Assembly: GCA_026929865.2 (NCBI GenBank)
Contig: CM049403.1
Span: 10,223,501-10,287,500 of the forward strand
DNA: 64,000 nucleotides
Reading direction: 5' to 3'
Origin: Hyperoplus lanceolatus
Taxonomy: Eukaryota > Chordata > Actinopteri > Uranoscopiformes > Ammodytidae
Each line of letters opens with the position of its first letter. Position 1 is the stretch's first letter. The translations under genes and the position numbers were made by a program. The notes under the pieces were generated by a model. That model was given only the letters and a program-made list of their open reading frames with translations. It was not told where the DNA came from and searched no databases. Of this stretch, positions 48,491-61,499 are shown in pieces.

Positions 48491-49256
48491 TTCAGTTTTT
48501 ATGGGCCCCGGCTGTGGAACAGCCTGCCGGAGAACCTCAGGGTCGCGGAGACTGTTGAGGTTTTTAAAAAGAGGCTCAAGAGACACCTCTTAACCTTTTA
48601 ATTGATTTTATATATATATATATTTTTTTTTAAAGTCTTACTAATTCATTTTATGCTGTGCTTTTCAGAATACTTGTATCTTTATTCTTTTTTATTGTTT
48701 AATCTCTCTAGTTTTAAGCCTCTATGCTTTTATGTTTTATTCTCTAGTGTTTTTAACTGTAATACTTTTAGCTTTGAGTCCCTTGTGTTTTTAGCCTCTG
48801 TGCTTTTTGCTTTATTTTACTGTTTTAGACTGTCAGTTTTTAATCTCCAGTGTTTCCTCATGGGGGCCTACCAGACTGGGAGTTGTCTCTGTTCTGGCTG
48901 TTGGAGGTGCTGTACTGTGGGCGGTTTTGGCCCGGGTAGCTTGAGGGCTCCTCACCCTGTTGTGGGGCCTCTTGTCTGCCCGGGTTGGGGTGGTCCCTGT
49001 GGCGGCGCTCTCTGCGGCCTTGGAGTGTCCCAGTGTGGTTGGCCCCCCCAAAGGTAGCTTCCTCCGTGCCGCAGGTCTCAGTGCCCAGCCGTGTCTCTTT
49101 AGTGACAGTTAGTGTGTGTGTGAATGTGAGCATGGGAGTTTGTGTGTCTGCGTGTGTGTGTATTTGTGTATGTCTCTGTGCATGTCTATGGGGATGGGAG
49201 GGTTGGGTTCTTTTCATTTTCTTCCCTTGATTTTATTTGCTGTTTTTCTATTTCTC

Positions 49257-49315
<59 letters not shown>

Positions 49316-49380
49316 TGTAAGGCACTTTGAGCTACTTCTGTTTGAAAAGCACAATAAAAATAAATTTGATTTGATTTGAA
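48490..49380 (+). mobile_element. 3' end of a LINE (last codons of reverse transcriptase and 3' UTR)
   Basis: Bases 48507-48601 encode PRLWNSLPENLRVAETVEVF and KKRLKRHLLTF followed by TAA, the C-terminal signature of fish LINE ORF2 proteins. About 780 bases of T/GT-rich 3' UTR follow, with a (GTT)n tract. The end is AAGGCACTTTGAGCTACTTC, with AATAAAAATAAATTTGATTT and a TTTGA-repeat tail. It is 5'-truncated, as is common for LINE insertions. Confidence 0.78.
49259..49314. repeat. (GTT)n trinucleotide repeat
   Basis: About 18 units within the LINE 3' UTR. Confidence 0.95.
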
Positions 49381-50652
49381 CCAATACAGGATACAGAGGG
49401 GGAAGAGAGAAATGTGAGGGAAGGGAGAAACAAAATATATTCACATACACATACATATGTGTCAGAATGGGAGTGATGTTTTTTATAGACACATGGTTTA
49501 AAAACACCTCTGATTTATCCAATTCTCATTGGAGTTCTGTAAAAGGTCCCAGATTCACATTCTTTTGTAAAGCAATGTAAAGGCCAAATATTTTTCTCAA
49601 GAATTTTTTCCAATTTCCCAGCGTTTCCCCATCTATCTAACCATTTCTTCCAACTGATACAGCAGTGGGGTTTATAAATACTGTCATATCTGTCATACAA
49701 GCACACTCACACACTCACACGCGGGGAATAGTCGTGCCTGTGAGAAAGTGAGGGGCTTAAGTTGGGAATTCCAGCCATGCCTGTCTTTTAGCAGCTTGTG
49801 AATTTACGATACAATTAACCCTGAGAGATATGCCGAGTGCACTCACTTTACACTCTCTGCAGCTTTCAGCGTGTGAGTTCAACACACAAATATGCGGAGA
49901 AACATGTCCAGCGCACATGTTGCAGATTGAGCGAGGAGAGAAACATGCAAACAATTTGAGGTGGTGTGCAAAAAGGCCATCATCAGACTAACCATTCATT
50001 CCCATCACATAAACAATCTTGTTTGTGTATTTTATTTATTTTACCTTGCATGTCCATGTTTCATATGATTTGTAGCTGTGTTTTTCGTTTAGGCATTATC
50101 TTTATTTGGGCATGTGTTATACAGTTTACTGTATGCATTTTTTACATACAGAATTGTTTTCATAAAACCAAACCAAGCATCCATTCACTTGATACCTTCC
50201 TCGCACATACTCCCTAGGGTTCTCCTCACCGTATGTGTGGCAGACATCATGGACTGTGGCTGATTAGTTTGACCAATTGCACCCTTGGGTTTCAGGGACC
50301 AGGGCACGATGGCAGAGGTCCTCATTGTGCGTGTGAGTATTTTCTTTTGCGTGTTTATGTGTTGCAGTGGGGTCATGTGCTCGTGTGCATACATCTCAAC
50401 TTAGCTCTGTCCTTTAATGCATGAGAAAAAGGGGTTGCGACGACCTTGGTTGGGAGTTGACAGGAGGTCAGGTCCTCTATAACTATAACTCTCACCATCT
50501 AAACATACCTCCAGCCTTTAAGCAGTTCAAATGAACCGCAACTCGTTTTTTTTCTTAAGTCTTATTAAAAAGGCATTGGTTCATCGTTATCTTTCACGAG
50601 AGCGGTTTTAAAAAAAGAATGGTAGTATAGTGTTGGTTAATTTGGTCAATAG

Positions 50653-50878
50653 TAGTCTCGCAAAGCCAGACCAAACTACAGCAAGTAGTATGGTCTGGAA
50701 GCACTCCGTTTAGAGCCGTCTATTCGGGGGGAAACTGGGCTGGCCTGTTTTTATTTATTTCAACCAATCACAATCATCTACGGCGGGGCTAACCCCGGGA
50801 AGCAGCCAATGGAGGCGTAGCGTTGTTTGCCGACGTCAGCGCTTAATAGACGCTGGCGGGAGTGGTCAAGCCAGACTA
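50653..50878. mobile_element. Short inverted-repeat element with 9-bp target duplication
   Basis: Flanked by GGTCAATAG on both sides (50644-50652 and 50879-50887). The left end is TAGTCTCGCAAAGCCAGACC; the right end, on the minus strand, is TAGTCTGGCTTGACC. It is GC-richer than its surroundings. A 9-bp duplication would fit Mutator- or Merlin-type transposition, but the superfamily is uncertain. Confidence 0.7.
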
Positions 50879-51449
50879 GGTCAATAGTGTTTCCTCATTG
50901 AGTAATATTCATCATTATTTGTGACTTCCTCACTTAATTGTAGGAGGCCTCACAACCAACACCAAGTTACAAACTCAAAATGAGCTTACAGTCTTTTTGT
51001 GGAAAACTAGGGTTTAACTGAGTCAAATCAAAAGAAATGCTAGGTCCATTCATTTGCGTTTGAATGCTTATATATTTTGGAATTTACACCTTAGTTTGAT
51101 TTTGCCTTCCTGCTGTCAGTACATCTTTCCCTCAAGCAGTTTCAAAGGACTGAGATGCATGTTAATGTTTTACTCATTACCCCAGTATTACATTAAGGCC
51201 ATTGAAAACTTTAGAGTTGACTAGTGTTTCTAGCTTAGCAACTTTCTCCTCTGCACAAAAATCTAAGAGAAATGGCGGTGAAAACAGTGGAATCCTGGCT
51301 CAAGGTTAATATAGAGCACCAGCAGAGATAATGCCAGTGTACAAGGCTAATATGCCAGTTAGGTTACATGCTCCACTTTTGCCCTCAAGTTGTTTGTGAC
51401 TGAGGGAGTTGGAAAGCGTAGTGGTGTTATATGTGTATGTCTGTGTGTA

Positions 51450-51591
<142 letters not shown>

Positions 51592-51894
51592 GAGTATAAA
51601 CCTTTGCAGAACCCAGATGACACTGCCGGGGCCGTTATTTTCCCACAGTGCAATATAAATAGCCCACTAGTGTGGGGTGACGGTGGGCAGGCAAGGGGCA
51701 CTCAGGGGAGGATCCCATCCACACACAACAGCACATTCCTGTCCACCTGGCCCTGCCAGAGCCCTAGGTCACCTTACAGGATGTGTTCACATTCACACAT
51801 CCCCCTTTCTCCTCCTCCTCCTTCTCCTCTTCATCACCTGTTTCTTCACCTCTCTGCCAACTCCCTTTTCTCCTCAGCAGGCAGGCCAACCCTC

Positions 51895-51895
<1 letters not shown>

Positions 51896-51941
<46 letters not shown>

Positions 51942-51942
51942 T

Positions 51943-51984
<42 letters not shown>

Positions 51985-51990
51985 CACAAA
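51896..51990. repeat. (CA)n microsatellite, interrupted
   Basis: Interrupted once by TACACTCTC. It lies about 310 bases from a long (GT)n, so the pair could form a large hairpin. Confidence 0.9.
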
Positions 51991-52788
51991 CACACACGCT
52001 AGTATGGTTACTCACGAAATCCCTACGGACAACTTCACGCCACTTTAGAGTAACCAAGACAAATTTCCATTGGGACATCAGTTTATCTTATATTATATTA
52101 TATATCTCCTAAATCAACTGATATCAATAAATAATAAGGTTTATGCTGTAGTGGCGTCACAATACTTTCCTTGTTTTTACATGTTGTATCCGGCGTGACG
52201 CTGTTGGCTGAGTGATCGGGGTGTACGAAGTGAGTTTTTTCAGTTTTGTAATAAATCAAATCCTTACAACTTCAGAGGCCAACCTCAGCACAATCTGAAT
52301 GGAGCCTATGGTAAATCAGTTTTGAGCGTTTACATGCTATGACTTGACTATGAAATTACACTTTTTTATCTATGGCCATCATAAAGCCTGGCTTTTATCA
52401 TGGCTGATTACAATAAAACTGAGGCCATTAAAAGAAAGAGATAAAAAACTAACACTGGCATGTTTGCTTTCCTCGAAAACTATCCCATGTCAAACCAAGT
52501 CAATGATTACACTGATTGAGTGCTCAATTGTGTGCTTTCTTAAATATTACACGTGCATTATCTGGCCCGATGTTGACATGTGGCTCATATAAACTCAAGT
52601 TCACACAGGAAAATGATCCCCGTGATTACATACTCAAGAACCCTTGTATCAGCTCTGCATCTTTCTAAATTAGACACCATGTGGCTTCTCATCTTGATGG
52701 CTGACCCCGCTCTGGAGGCCAAACTTTCCCTGTTGTTCAAACCGTCAAGAAGATCTGAAATGCAACTGATCTGATATGCTCTAAAGTG

Positions 52789-53154
52789 TTAAAGGTGCAC
52801 TATGTAACTTTTGATGTGTCAGAGAAGTGCACCTTCTTCTAAGGTATATTTTCATAACCTTATAAACAAACTTTCCTCACAGGGAAATTGGATGCCTGGA
52901 AGACTGTTTAAAGTTAGGAAGCTACCGTGAAAGATACTGTTTCACTTTGGCCGTTTACAGCAGCAGGGCCCACAGTTTTGTTTACAAATATATAGTAACT
53001 TTCGTTGTGTCTCATGATTTTGTTTTGGTTTATGATGAATATAATTATGCAATCCTAGGAATTACAAGTACAGTAAATATGTTTTGTAAACTAAGTGCAG
53101 GCTCTGCAAATGTAAACAAATCCACCTCCTCTGAAACTGCTAGTGCACCTTTAA
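52789..53154. mobile_element. TTAA-flanked short element (366 bp), well-preserved copy
   Basis: The ends are perfect inverted repeats, TTAAAGGTGCACTA and TAGTGCACCTTTAA, with TTAA as the likely target duplication. It has no coding capacity and shares internal words with the copy upstream of lonp1 (28840-29044). Confidence 0.8.
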
Positions 53155-56100
53155 ATAATATACATTTTTAGCATGCATAATGGCCACGGAGCAGAACACC
53201 ACCTTCCCAGCTCCTTCTGGTTTCGTGCAAACCCTTTTCTCAAAATAACCACAGGTCTTTAAGCCTTTTGCAGAAACCCCATTGTAAAGCTGTCTGTGGG
53301 CTGCATCTTTCACGGCACTCAAAACAGGTCAGTGAGAAGGGAGGTGATAATCAAACCTAAATATACCCCCCTTTAGTTTCCTGTCCCCCAGATCTGCTTA
53401 CATGCTAAAGACGACATAAGATAGATCATGCTTCCGGCACAACATGTGCAAAAGTCTTGACGAGGGCACTGGGGGCATCAAAACTTCACACCAAATGCCC
53501 CGGGGTTCAAGACTGTTCATCTCAGCGAAAGCCAGCACAAAATGCCTGCTAGTCAACACTTGCGTTAACTGAACCTGATCTCTGTGATAAACACATACAG
53601 TAGCGGTTTAAAAAGACTAACAGCAGTGTGTGCAAAAAATTGCAACTGCTAGTATAAAGCACCCAGGATCCAATAAACAAGACCTGCCTCAGCTGTGTAC
53701 AACTGTTTATGCTAGCGAATTAGTTGGCGAAGGAGAGAGGGGAAAGTGAATCAGCCCATGCTACTACTAATTATAGAAAGGAATCATATACTTCATACGG
53801 GCCCTCCTGCCATCTTTAAAACGTAAAGGCCGAGTGACTTCTTAAATGACAGACGCTGATTCGGTTTCCCATGGCTATATGGCGTGTTTATGGTTAAGGG
53901 AACAGAGACCAACACGCAACCATGCAACCACGCACGCACACACGAGCACACACACACAAGTGCAATCAGTCATTTCTATCTGGCCCCTGAACACCATGTT
54001 CTGCAGTATAAATCTACTGGCTGAAAGCCAGAGTCACCCTGACGGATGAGCTCCAAATCAGTGTGAAGAGCCCCAACGGTGATGAAAGTGACTCTCCCAC
54101 CAGCATGGCAGAGGCCGATGGCTCTCACCCAGGGCCAAGTTTTATTACTACTCTGTGGTTGAAATACCAAAAAAACTCATAGGCCTACTCACTGCAGGGC
54201 TGTTTTTAAAGTCCTGATAAGGCACCCATTGATTTCCTCTGGTTTCTGACTGTATTTATAATGCTATTGGAAATCGATTTTTCCCTCGGTACTACTAAGA
54301 AAACTATAAATATGTGATCTCTTTAAGTTATCTGATCAACTTGGTTGTTATTGGTTATTTTACAAAAGGTGGTTCAAAGAGATTTAAGGGCATCGGTGGG
54401 ACTGAGCTTTCCCACTTTGTTTTCAAGTGATTTATTTTTCTCCTTTGAAACCGTGTCTGAAACTGTCAGTGGCAAAAGCCTTTCATCAGCGCCAAGGCAA
54501 AGAGGAACTAATCAGAGTTTTCTGCTCACGAGGCAGATCCACGCCCTTCTTCACAACATCTTTCCCAAACTATGGAAGCCCACATCTGGAGTGACATCAT
54601 TAAGAAAACAGTGCTCCAGACAAAGTGATCCTATGATGTGATTTATATGCCGTAATTATTGGCTCACGTGACCATATGAGGGCCATTGCCGTGAAATAAG
54701 AGAGTTGAATCAAAGTGGATATAGGAGGGGAGGGGGAAAATGCAGCGAAAGCAATTAAAGAGTTGCATCTGTGGCAGTGGATTCCTGTGTTTTTTGGTGA
54801 TATATAAAGAAGAATAAGCAAACACAAGACATGCTTTAACATAAAAACAGCATCTGAGCAAATGCCTTGAAAGGCTTTTGTTGTGGCGCCCAGCACCTGA
54901 CACCCAGCCACGCACGGAGAGCAAGAGCTTGACATTGGCCACAGCAACAAAAGCATTGTCAGTACGGACCCCTGAGGAGATCAATTTGCTCCCCCCATTT
55001 CCAGGCCTTTCAGCAGGGTTGAATAGAGGACAGAGGGCCGGTCGCAGCAGCAGGAGGGCCCTGCAATGTGTCTCTTAACGGGGTGTAAAGACAAACAAAT
55101 CACCGGGATGAGATGTGGTCTTGTTGTTGTGATGAGCCAGTGATTTACACCTGGATCATCCAGGCTGATAAGGGATAATTAGTTTGGGATGACTGTTTGT
55201 AGGGCTAATGTGAGTCTGTCTGGCCGGGCGATGTTGGGGTTAGACTTACTACTACTAAAGGCAGCCTCGCTCTCCAGAAAAATTAAAACAATTATGTGAT
55301 TTAAAAAATGTTAAAAGGTGAGCTATAAAAAAATAATTTTCTTCTGGTAAACAACACACACAATGTTTAATCATGCAGGCTACTGACCACCTCAAGGGTT
55401 AAACCTTACCTGTTTGGAAGATGGGGCTGCAACTTCATTTATTCACCAGATGATAAGTAGCCTATACAATTTTAATTAATAAATAAAATTCATTGTTGCC
55501 GATTAAGTTCCTCTTGTTCGACTAACGAACACATTTACAAAACTCTTTTGATACCAAAATTATGTATAAACTATAGGCCCTAGTGATTATTTTAATATCC
55601 CTATTACGGTAAGATTTTTCTTTAGGGAATGGAAACGGTCATTTCAATGTGTAACTTGCAAGCTGCAGGCTTCTTCTTACGATCTAACATTAATACTTTT
55701 TAAAAGTATTTCAATGTAAACTTCTTTCAAATGTACCTATTGCCTATAACATACACTTGAGGATGACTGTAACTATTGCTATTACTAAAATGACCTGCAC
55801 CTGAGAAAAATGGTGACTCACTTAACCTGAAACCTAAGCTGAAACAAAGCAAGTAAACAGGCTGCACCAAAAAGTCGAGCAAGACACACTGCCCTTGAAT
55901 TACTCACAGGTGTCTGTGCTCTATTTTCTCCTTCATTCCTAACAAAAATCACATGTTTTGGGTGTAGACTACAAAAAAAAGCAAACAAATAAATAAAATC
56001 TTGCTGTTATAATAATGACAACATGTATGCTATATAGCTACAGGTGGTGTGTAAGTCACATAAAGTCACTGTTTAGGCTTCCCATCTTTTTTTTCTAGGC

Positions 56101-56500
56101 CTACCTGTTCAGTCAAGATGCTCATGCCCATTTAAACAAAACTTAGGCTACACCTGAAAAACGACTAACCTGAAACATATTGCACACAGACTGGCATCAA
56201 TAGCTACTAATGAGAAAAAGCAAGCAGAGAGAGTGGGTGTTAAACGACATATCAGGGGAAAAAACGTGCAGTTCATGGGAGGAGAAAAGAAAAGAAATCA
56301 TTGAACGGGTTAATTTTGAGTCATACCAGGCTCCGAGAAGCAGAAAAATGAGAAAACATTCCTCCGCCGCGGCAACACAGAGAATGAAAACTTTAACCAC
56401 TAGTGTGTTTTAATGTAGCTTCCAGTGGGAAATTGTCGGAAAAAAACGAGTACTGCTTTTTTATTTTCCCTAAAGCGATTAAAAACGCCGTAATTAAACA
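53155..56500. other. Gene-free stretch, possibly with conserved non-coding sequence
   Basis: No coding frame is convincing. Bases 54870-55230 are of balanced composition with no repeat signature, unlike the surrounding AT-rich DNA. They could be a regulatory block of the gene that starts near 56.9 kb. This is inference only. Confidence 0.3.
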
Positions 56501-56539
56501 ATAAGATTGTAAAAACCATTACCATCTCTTTTTTTCAGC

Positions 56540-56968
56540 CCGACTATAGGTCCCCGCTGACTTCAGCGGAAGGATATGTGTTTTTGTGTCTTCGCTCTCA
56601 ATGACTTCAGTGACTGGTGAGCGCAGAGGTGGAAGACTTTTCTGAGCTCTCCGTAAACAGCAGGAGTTACATTTATGTTTATTTTAAAAGGTTTTATCGG
56701 AGCGGCCAGTGTGATACATGTAAAATATTGCCGAAATGTTGTAATTTTTCACTTCAAGTAGTCTTACATCTTTATCGTTTGTGGCCCCACTTGTTCTACG
56801 GGACTTTTTTTTTTCTTCTTTTTTTTTGAGATCTAACCGACCCGGGAGACAACTCAACTTTGGGCTGGCGACCTTATGTGGATTTTACAGAAATTATGGA
56901 GCAGATCCCCGGCTACTCCTCGGGAAAATCCCTAGTCTTCGTCTTCTGCTTCATCCACCTTTCTTTGG
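56540..56968 (+). CDS. Candidate first coding exon: signal peptide of an unidentified secreted or membrane protein
   Basis: An ATG at 56896 opens a 24-codon frame: MEQIPGYSSGKSLVFVFCF then IHLSL. It has a short polar start and a hydrophobic run, as in signal peptides. The frame runs into a strong donor, TTG G|GTACGT, at 56968/56969 (phase 1), a common position for an intron after a signal peptide. Upstream, TCTCTTTTTTTCAG at about 56539 is a good acceptor, so this may be the second exon with 5' untranslated sequence from 56540 to 56895. No later exon was recognised up to 64000, so the first intron would exceed 7 kb. I do not recognise the protein. Confidence 0.42.
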
Positions 56969-57969
56969 GTACGTTTTTCAACATGATACAGATGTCTGGT
57001 TTCTTGTTATAATTCATAGGTTGTCTGTCATGATCACGTTTTGTTGCCTCTGCATCTGCGGGACACGGAGCAGGCAGTCTAGCATCTCTACACTCTGCTC
57101 GTTCACACAGTCACAATAAAACCTGTAGTTGCAAGAAGCCACTTTAGACGGAGGGCAAACTTTTTTTTAGAAAGTATTTTGACAGTAGCGACTTTCTGCT
57201 GTTTCTGTTCCTGTTGCATTTAAATATGTAACATGCGGCAGTTTACCCAAAACGTAGGCCTATATGCTTTAGGTTTTTTTGATATGACTACAACATCCAT
57301 ATACGGGTTGATTTCACTCTTATTATCACATTTAGTGACGTTATTTCGCGATATTTGTCGGTGTTATCACCACTAGCCTATACAATAATTATTAGCGTTC
57401 TTTAACATTCTTAAGCAATGTTTCACATAGTTTAAAATACATAGCCTTAATTTATTATTATACACATCCATAAGTCCACTTCACCTGAAGTTTACATGTG
57501 TCTAATTCAGAGGAATAGGTATGGTTAACTTAATAAAGATAGCAGGCCTATGGACTGTTCAGAAGGCTGTGAGCCGAGTCGCACCGCTGCCCAGATGTTG
57601 AACGGCGAGAGCAATAGAAAGAATTCAAAATGGACCCTTAACCATGCTTAGACCGCCCTGCTGAATGAACAGGAGCTGACAGCAATGAAGCAGTGGAAGC
57701 TGTGGGGATTTGAGGGGGAAATGTTCACCAACATCATTATGGTTAAATAAGAGTTCCACGAGGAAACTTTATTTTCCCCTTTACAAGTATTACACTGCCT
57801 GCCAGTTATTGTTCTTGACCATCCAGCCTTCAGAGGTTTGGGTCAATTGTCAAATCAAGTGGTCACTCTTTAAATAGGCCATATGTGAAATAATGATGAG
57901 GGAATGGGTTAAATACCTTGATTTAATTGAAAAGTATCTTGATTCACTCACACCAGACACCTGAAGGCC

Positions 57970-58015
<46 letters not shown>
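57970..58015. repeat. (GT)n microsatellite
   Basis: About 46 bases, uninterrupted. Confidence 0.95.
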
Positions 58016-58017
<2 letters not shown>

Positions 58018-58834
58018 TTAACATAGCAGGGATAAGTTGTTTACCTCCTAGAGCACCTGTCTTTAATTAAGTACTAATTGGTGTCTGCTAATTAGAGTCC
58101 GGAAGCAGGTCTTAAATAGCTCTCAGGTCAGCTCAAAGTGCTTATTCTGAAGAGTGAAAGGTTGTTTTGAGTAGAAAGTGAACAAAAAGACTTAAGTACC
58201 TTTTGACTCAAACTGTGAAATGGCCCCTGACATAGAAGAAGAGAAGTCATGTCATGTTGCTAGCATTTATTTGGTTGTAAAATCTTCTCCAGTCAGCAGT
58301 GTGTGGCCTGCAGAAGGACTAATTAGACAAAGTTAATTTAGAAAAAACTCAAAGTCAATACTAATATTGATTTCACTTGTCTTCAGATTAAGTGTTGTTT
58401 ACAGAAAAGTTTTGCTTGGGACACATCAAAATATGCAAAGTGCATAACTGACTTTGGCATTGGTGTTTTCCTCAATGTATAGTGCTTTTTATATGCTTTT
58501 TATTCGCTTTTTATTCAAATCTAAAATGATATTATTTGTATTACAAATATTATTATTTGTGTGGCTTGTTTATTATGGCTTCTCTGGGAAATGTGGGATC
58601 TCACTTTAACTTATTTTTCCTTCTTCTAGCTCAGTTTTTGGTCAATCTGGCCATAGACTGTATGACTTAAACAGAGGAGTTACACAAAAGAAGAAAAGAC
58701 AATGTAAAAGGGCTGCAGGCAGTGCAAGGAGAGGCAGTGGAATGTTGTTGGTGTTTGACATTCCCCCACCCCACTACCTCTGTGCAGGATCTATCCCGCT
58801 CTCTCTTTTTTCTCTCTCTCTTTCTCTCCCGGCA

Positions 58835-58998
<164 letters not shown>

Positions 58999-59947
58999 AA
59001 CTTCCCCTATTCATCCTCACCTATCCTTTTCCCTGCTAGTGAACGTAGAAAATGTTACCGTAACTCCATAATGTACCGTACCATGCGAGCTGTGTGCAAG
59101 TGTTTGTGGTTTTCCATATGACAGGATGGCATGGTAGACGAAGATGCTCACCTTAACGATGTGAGGGAGGTTTGAGGTTCATCCACGCTGCAATAACGGC
59201 AGCTAGTTCTCTGTGGGCGTTTCTTTTTTTACAATTTCTTGTTTGCCACATTTGAAAATTATTCACTTTAAGAATTGTGGAAAAAGTCTGTTTTTTGCAG
59301 ACTTTTTCTAACTTCTAACAACTGTGACAAATACTGCTGCACTTCCTGTAGCATCTTCACAATAAGAGCCTGCCAGCTGTGTAACGTTTGAAAGCTTTAA
59401 AAGAAGCAGCAGGTTTGCATTAGCTAAACAACTCCAATATGTCAATTGAGAGTTTATCAAAAAAAGTCCCCATCTGCTGAACATAACAATTTCAACGATT
59501 ACCCTTTGTGTCCTATCAGTTGTTTGATTCCAAGTCAAGCCACATACATTATTACGACACATCTCAGTTGGGGAGAAACAGTTTGACCTTACCCCTAAGC
59601 AGGACCACAATATTGTGGGCCACAACAGTGACCCCCCCCCCCCATGTGAAGATGTATTGGAAATGCTTTTTTAGTATAATCACAACTTTGAATGCCACTG
59701 AATGGCTTAAGCATGTTATTCTTGTGAAAGTGGAACATGGGGCACTGCATAAAGTTTCCCTTTTGCTCAGTTCTACCAACTGCAAAAGGTGATACAGTAT
59801 GTAATGCATTCCTAAACTACCAGTAACAATATACCAGAGGGTACATTGGCATTTGTTAAGAAGTTCCTGCGAGTGGTTAGGCTAATTAAGCGGTAATTGT
59901 TGTTAAAAGACCATTGTAGTCTATGGGACACTTTCCAAAAAAATGTA

Positions 59948-60326
59948 GGGCCCACTCACAATAGGCCCAGTTGCCCTGTACTGTGCCTAAGCACGCCTGT
60001 TTTGAATATTTTCATCCGGCAATATTCACATGGAACATTCCACCGCCACATAAGGCCAACGCAAACCTTTCGGCAACATTTTTGTTAAATGTCTGTTGCG
60101 TGCACGGACGTATTGGGTCTCGACTTCGGGGAACAGTCTCGTATAAATTGACGTCAGGGTCTCCATCTATGCGTGTGCTCGTCCTCCGAGTGCCGGCTCA
60201 TTAGCATCTGTACCGTGCCCAAGCACACCTTCCAACTGTGCCAAAGCCCAGGAGGTCTACCATGCTTGAGTAGGGAAAGGAGCACTCACACTGGGCAGCA
60301 CTTTCCTGGTGTGAGAGTGTGCCCTT
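59948..60326. mobile_element. Short inverted-repeat element with GGGC(C)CACTCACA-type ends
   Basis: The left end reads GGGCCCACTCACAATAGGCC; the right end, on the minus strand, reads AGGGCACACTCTCACACC. Internal words CTGTGCCTAAGCACG and CCGTGCCCAAGCAC repeat near the two ends. The related 63-bp inverted repeat at 16429-16491 supports a dispersed family. The borders are flanked by TA on the left and TTA on the right, so a TA duplication is possible but not proven. Confidence 0.55.
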
Positions 60327-61180
60327 AATCATCATTTTAAAAGCCTGCAAAGGACACTGAGGCCCCTCTGAGTCGATGCATTACAATCCAGTTCAGTCAG
60401 TGTAGCCAAATGTTAATGTGATTCCTCAGGAAGCGTAGGTGCCATCTTTGTGGCACACGACACAGTGTTGCCCCTAAGGTGTGGGCATGTGGATGGTTGC
60501 ATATATTTGCCCAGCGCAAACAGCGAACAGCTGACGTGCGTGTGTGTATCTATTTGCGTGTGTGTGTATGTATGTATTGCATTGTGGATACAAACTGACA
60601 AAAGGCCAGCAATTGTGCCGCCCATGGTTTACTTGCATCTGACCCCGGCTGGAGCCTGGTGTGAAATGTGATTTATCTTCGCCATCTTCGCCGTGTGCTC
60701 TGAAGACAAAGATATTTATTGAGCTGCCCACAGCACTGCATTATTTACTGAGGAGCCGCTCTACCCACTGCCTTGTGGCTGTGTTATTAATGTGCCTTCT
60801 GACATCTTTTCTGTGACACCCTCCTTCCAGCATTCCCTTTGGTATCTCTCAGCTACTCCCTGCAGTCTCTGTAAAATAGGCTTCCCCTTGCTTCAGTGTG
60901 TTCATGTTTCAGTTTGTATTCAGCTCAGCCTTCTCCACCCTTTTGATTAGTAGCGTAGTTAAAAACCAAGGCCTCCCATGTGTTTTTGGTCCTGTGCTTG
61001 TTGGTTGTAGTGGGAGAGAGAGTAGTAAATGTGTAGGGCTGTACGAGTCAGCGGGTGAACGTCTGTGAAACTGTGCTCCAGATGTATGTGTTATTTCCCA
61101 TGCACGCATACAGTGCATATGTTTATGCCTCTATAGCTCTGGTGGCTTAGAATAGAGGCAAATGTCCAGACTTACTACTA

Positions 61181-61499
61181 TTAAAGGTCACCTATTTTGT
61201 AATGCAACTGTTCATGTTTTTTACACATTCATATGGGTCCCAGTGTGTCTACAGACTCCCAAAGTATGAGGGACAAAAACATCTCTCCTTTTCGCCACCT
61301 TCACTTTTTTTGAAAAGCTGTATTTACATGAATTTTCAAAGAGAGGCAAAAAAGATGAGCAATGGCACTTTGACAAATATAGGGGGTATACATAAAAAAT
61401 ATAAGGATTTTATGTACACTACACCATGAAACAGTTTTCAGTAGAAGAAACCCAAATTTTTATTTTGAACCTGAAAATGAGCATAATGTGACCTTTTAA
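61181..61499. mobile_element. TTAA-flanked short element (319 bp)
   Basis: The left end is TTAAAGGTCACCTATT; the right end, on the minus strand, is TTAAAAGGTCACATTATGCT followed by CATTTTCAGGTTC, a motif typical of a very common fish short element. TTAA is present at both ends. There is no coding content. Confidence 0.7.

Noticed and set aside
48858-49217. Overlapping frames in a GC-rich block near 49 kb
   Set aside because: They lie inside the 3' untranslated region of a LINE fragment and have no conserved domain.
56781-57119. 112-codon plus-strand frame crossing the candidate exon
   Set aside because: It runs through the consensus splice donor and uses a different frame from the signal-peptide start at 56896. 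It has no domain.
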